Assembly (NCBI GenBank): GCA_014377915.1
Contig: JACMOT010000489.1
Coordinates: 1 to 8,936, forward strand
DNA length: 8,936 bases
Direction: 5' to 3'
Origin: Tardiphaga sp.
GTDB taxonomy: Bacteria > Pseudomonadota > Alphaproteobacteria > Rhizobiales > Xanthobacteraceae
The notes beneath the pieces are model-generated. The model did no database searches, was not told the origin of the DNA, and saw only the letters and a list, made by a program, of their open reading frames with translations. Position 1 is the stretch's first letter. The number at the start of each line of letters is the position of its first letter. This document shows, piece by piece, positions 6,292 to 8,936 of this stretch. A program made the translations under genes and the position numbers.

Positions 6292-7838
6292 GCTTGCTTG
6301 TCCCGGTTGGTGCCCGTCCATCTTGCCGGCAGGGTGACGGTGAAGTTGCTTCCATGGCCCAGTTCGGACGATACCGACATCGTCCCGCCGAGCCGTCTGA
6401 CCAGCGCGCGGACATGGGCCAGGCCAATGCCCTGGCCGGGTCTGTCCTGTGTACCCGCCCGGCGGAAAAGATCAAAGATGCGCTGGTGGTCTTTCGGGTC
6501 AATTCCGCGGCCATTGTCAACGATTTCAAAAATCGCGAAACCCATCTTGGAACGGCCGCGAACCAGGATATCACCGGGCACGCCGGGCTTCAGATACTTC
6601 AGCGCATTGTCGATCAGGTTGGAGAAGATCTGTTCCATCGCCAATCGGTCGCTGACGATGTCCGGCAGCGGCTCGATGCGGATCGTGGTCTCGGCGGCCT
6701 GATGTGCCACGGTGGAGGCGATATTCTCGATCAGGTCGCGGATGTCGATTTTGACCGGCTTGAACTCACGGTGGCCTTCGCGCGTCAAATTGAGGATCGC
6801 GCTGATCAGCCGGTCCATCTTGCCGATCGACGACTTGATGAAGCCGAGCGCCTCGGTGAAATCGGTCGAGAGCTGCTTGTCCTGTTCTGGAAGTAACGGT
6901 TCCGGCAGTTCGCCGTTGACGCCGGGCACCACCGGGGCGTCATTGGCCAGCGTGGCGATGCGGCGGAAGATGTCGCCGCGCAACTCTTCGAGCTCGCTGG
7001 TAAAACCCATGATATTGACCAGCGGCGATCGCAGATCGTGGCTGACGATGTAGGCGAAGCGCTGGATTTCCTCATTGGCCTCGCGCAAATCCGCGGTGCG
7101 TTCCTCGACCGTCGTCTCCAGATTGAGATTGTTGTCGCGCAGGGCCGCCTCGGCGTCATCGCGGGCGCGCGACGAACGCCGTACCAGAAAGATCGACAGC
7201 GCGGCCAGCGCGATCACGAGGGAGGAGCCGGTAATGGTGACGATGGAGGCGAGTTGCTGGGTGCTGTCCGCGGTGCGCGTCCGCTGTGCGAACAGCCGCT
7301 CTTCTTCCGCCCGCATTTCGCGCGAGATGTGACCGATCGCCTGTACCGCTTCGTTGGACTGGCCGGCGCGCAGGAGGGCGATGCCGCTGGCGACATCGTT
7401 GTTCTTGACGCGATCCATGCCGCGGGCGAATTCCGCGAGACGGGCATCGACCGCCTCGCGGAGTTTGGCAGCGTTCTTTGTCTGTACCGGGTTGTCGGTG
7501 GTCAGTCCAATGAGCTTATCCACGGCCGGAAGGATCGTGCCGGCGGCCGTCTCGTATTCGCGAAGAAATTGCGGAGAGGCCGATAGCAGATACGCCCGGG
7601 TTGCGCTCTCGGCGCGGCGGATTTCAAGTAGCACGGTGGAGAGCTGGTTTTCGACCTCGACGGTGTGGAGTACCCACCCGGAATCCCTGCGGGCCTGATT
7701 GACGAGAATGACGGAACTCGCGCTGATCGCCACCAGCACCGCAAAGCCCGCGGCAAGCAGCAGGATCTGCACAATCGATCGCCGACGTGCCGTATCTGCG
7801 GTGACGGGCGGCTCGGTCCGGCTTGAAAATTTGATCAC
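6288..7838 (-). CDS. Membrane histidine kinase with CHASE3-type sensor
   Basis: With the GTG start at 7838 the protein has 516 residues. A first membrane helix spans about 21-47 (RRRSIV then leucine/alanine-rich) and a second about 196-221; the 150 residues between them form an alpha-helical periplasmic sensor resembling CHASE3 (VENQLSTVLLEIRRAESATR, AYLLS). No HAMP domain is clear; a coiled coil (222-262) leads to the H box FAYIVSHDLRSPLVNIMGFT with H267. The histidine-bearing helical hairpin contains an extra loop of about 30 residues (roughly 290-325, Pro/Gly/Asp/Leu-rich). The ATPase domain has N407/N411 (NLIDNALKY), DNGRGID (441-447) and GQGIGL (469-474). TTG at 7889 and ATG at 7874 are upstream options; GTG is preferred because GGGGGA precedes it and the candidate promoter would start transcription downstream of that ATG. 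It leads the signalling operon; its signal is unknown. Confidence 0.9.
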   Translation of the reverse strand: MIKFSSRTEPPVTADTARRRSIVQILLLAAGFAVLVAISASSVILVNQARRDSGWVLHTVEVENQLSTVLLEIRRAESATRAYLLSASPQFLREYETAAGTILPAVDKLIGLTTDNPVQTKNAAKLREAVDARLAEFARGMDRVKNNDVASGIALLRAGQSNEAVQAIGHISREMRAEEERLFAQRTRTADSTQQLASIVTITGSSLVIALAALSIFLVRRSSRARDDAEAALRDNNLNLETTVEERTADLREANEEIQRFAYIVSHDLRSPLVNIMGFTSELEELRGDIFRRIATLANDAPVVPGVNGELPEPLLPEQDKQLSTDFTEALGFIKSSIGKMDRLISAILNLTREGHREFKPVKIDIRDLIENIASTVAHQAAETTIRIEPLPDIVSDRLAMEQIFSNLIDNALKYLKPGVPGDILVRGRSKMGFAIFEIVDNGRGIDPKDHQRIFDLFRRAGTQDRPGQGIGLAHVRALVRRLGGTMSVSSELGHGSNFTVTLPARWTGTNRDKQA

Positions 7839-7841
7839 ACG

Positions 7842-7847
7842 TCCCCC
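7842..7847 (-). promoter_or_regulatory. Ribosome binding site supporting the GTG start
   Basis: GGGGGA ends three bases before the GTG at 7838. The spacing is short but workable. The ATG at 7874 has only GACAGAAG upstream, so this site favours GTG as the kinase start. Confidence 0.45.
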
Positions 7848-7875
7848 GCACCGGAATGAAGCCGGGCAGTGCATA

Positions 7876-7900
7876 AACTTCTGTCGCAACCAAGAGTTCC
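7876..7900 (-). promoter_or_regulatory. Candidate EcfG-type (general stress) promoter of the signalling operon
   Basis: GGAAC (7900-7896), 16 bases, then AGTT (7879-7876) followed by T and A. The alphaproteobacterial EcfG/RpoE2 consensus is GGAAC, 16-17 bases, cGTT, so only the weakly kept C differs. It lies in a 97-base gap between accC and the kinase gene, in the right orientation. Transcription would begin near 7868, about 30 bases before the GTG start. Confidence 0.5.
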
Positions 7901-7902
7901 AC

Positions 7903-7924
7903 GCTGCGACGAATTATTCGCAGC
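7903..7924. repeat. Short inverted repeat after accC
   Basis: GCTGCGA and TCGCAGC form a perfect 7-bp stem with an 8-base AT-rich loop, 11 bases past the accC stop codon and directly upstream of the GGAAC box. No T-tract follows on the accC strand, so it is at best a weak terminator or an mRNA 3' stabiliser. Its position would also suit an operator next to the candidate promoter. Confidence 0.4.
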
Positions 7925-7935
7925 CTGGATACCGC

Positions 7936-8936
<1,001 letters not shown>

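Noticed and set aside
6292..6321. Earlier start for the single-domain response regulator
   Set aside because: It would overlap the upstream kinase gene by over 30 bases; the start at 6291 gives a standard ATGA overlap and a normal receiver N terminus.
7839..7889. Earlier TTG (7889) or ATG (7874) start for the membrane kinase
   Set aside because: Both have weak ribosome sites and lie within or upstream of the expected transcription start of the candidate promoter; kept only as alternatives.

Overview
The window reads as chromosomal DNA of a GC-rich alphaproteobacterium, most likely Nitrobacteraceae (the Bradyrhizobium, Rhodopseudomonas, Afipia group). This rests on the rhizobial style of the protein sequences, a CHASE3 kinase / receiver / HisKA_2 kinase cassette, and two copies of a palindromic intergenic repeat of a kind I remember from Bradyrhizobium. 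Species cannot be named from sequence alone. Almost everything is on the minus strand. Only the truncated gene at the left edge is on the plus strand.

Layout, left to right: (1) the 3' end of a DUF2155 gene (+); (2) palindromic repeat copy A; (3) aat, leucyl/phenylalanyl-tRNA--protein transferase (-); (4) repeat copy B; (5) a three-gene operon transcribed right to left, urc1 (GTP-cyclohydrolase-II-like) > urc4 (DUF1688) > upp/urc6 (uracil phosphoribosyltransferase), with its own candidate promoter, a leader hairpin and a strong ribosome binding site; (6) a terminator for the next operon upstream; (7) a three-gene signalling operon, also right to left, CHASE3 membrane histidine kinase > single-domain response regulator > receiver-HisKA_2 kinase, joined by two 4-base ATGA start/stop overlaps; (8) the 3' three quarters of accC, biotin carboxylase (-), running off the right edge.

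The most interesting part is the uracil-catabolism (URC) module. In yeast, Urc1, Urc4 and a uracil phosphoribosyltransferase define a nucleotide-level route for breaking down uracil that differs from the reductive and Rut pathways. All three are here in one tight operon. The cyclohydrolase keeps the three zinc cysteines but has lost the TNNPxK segment typical of GTP-using enzymes, and the phosphoribosyltransferase has an altered pyrophosphate loop. Both fit specialised members rather than housekeeping RibA and Upp.

The signalling operon has a candidate general-stress (EcfG-type) promoter, GGAAC-16 bases-AGTTT, just upstream of a GTG start. No DNA-binding output domain is encoded, so it probably acts through protein partners elsewhere. 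From memory, accC, aat and the DUF2155 gene are often close neighbours in alphaproteobacteria. The signalling and URC operons together would then be about 6.5 kb placed between accC and aat. No RNA gene, CRISPR array, transposase or integrase was seen, and no stretch longer than about 175 bases lacks a gene.
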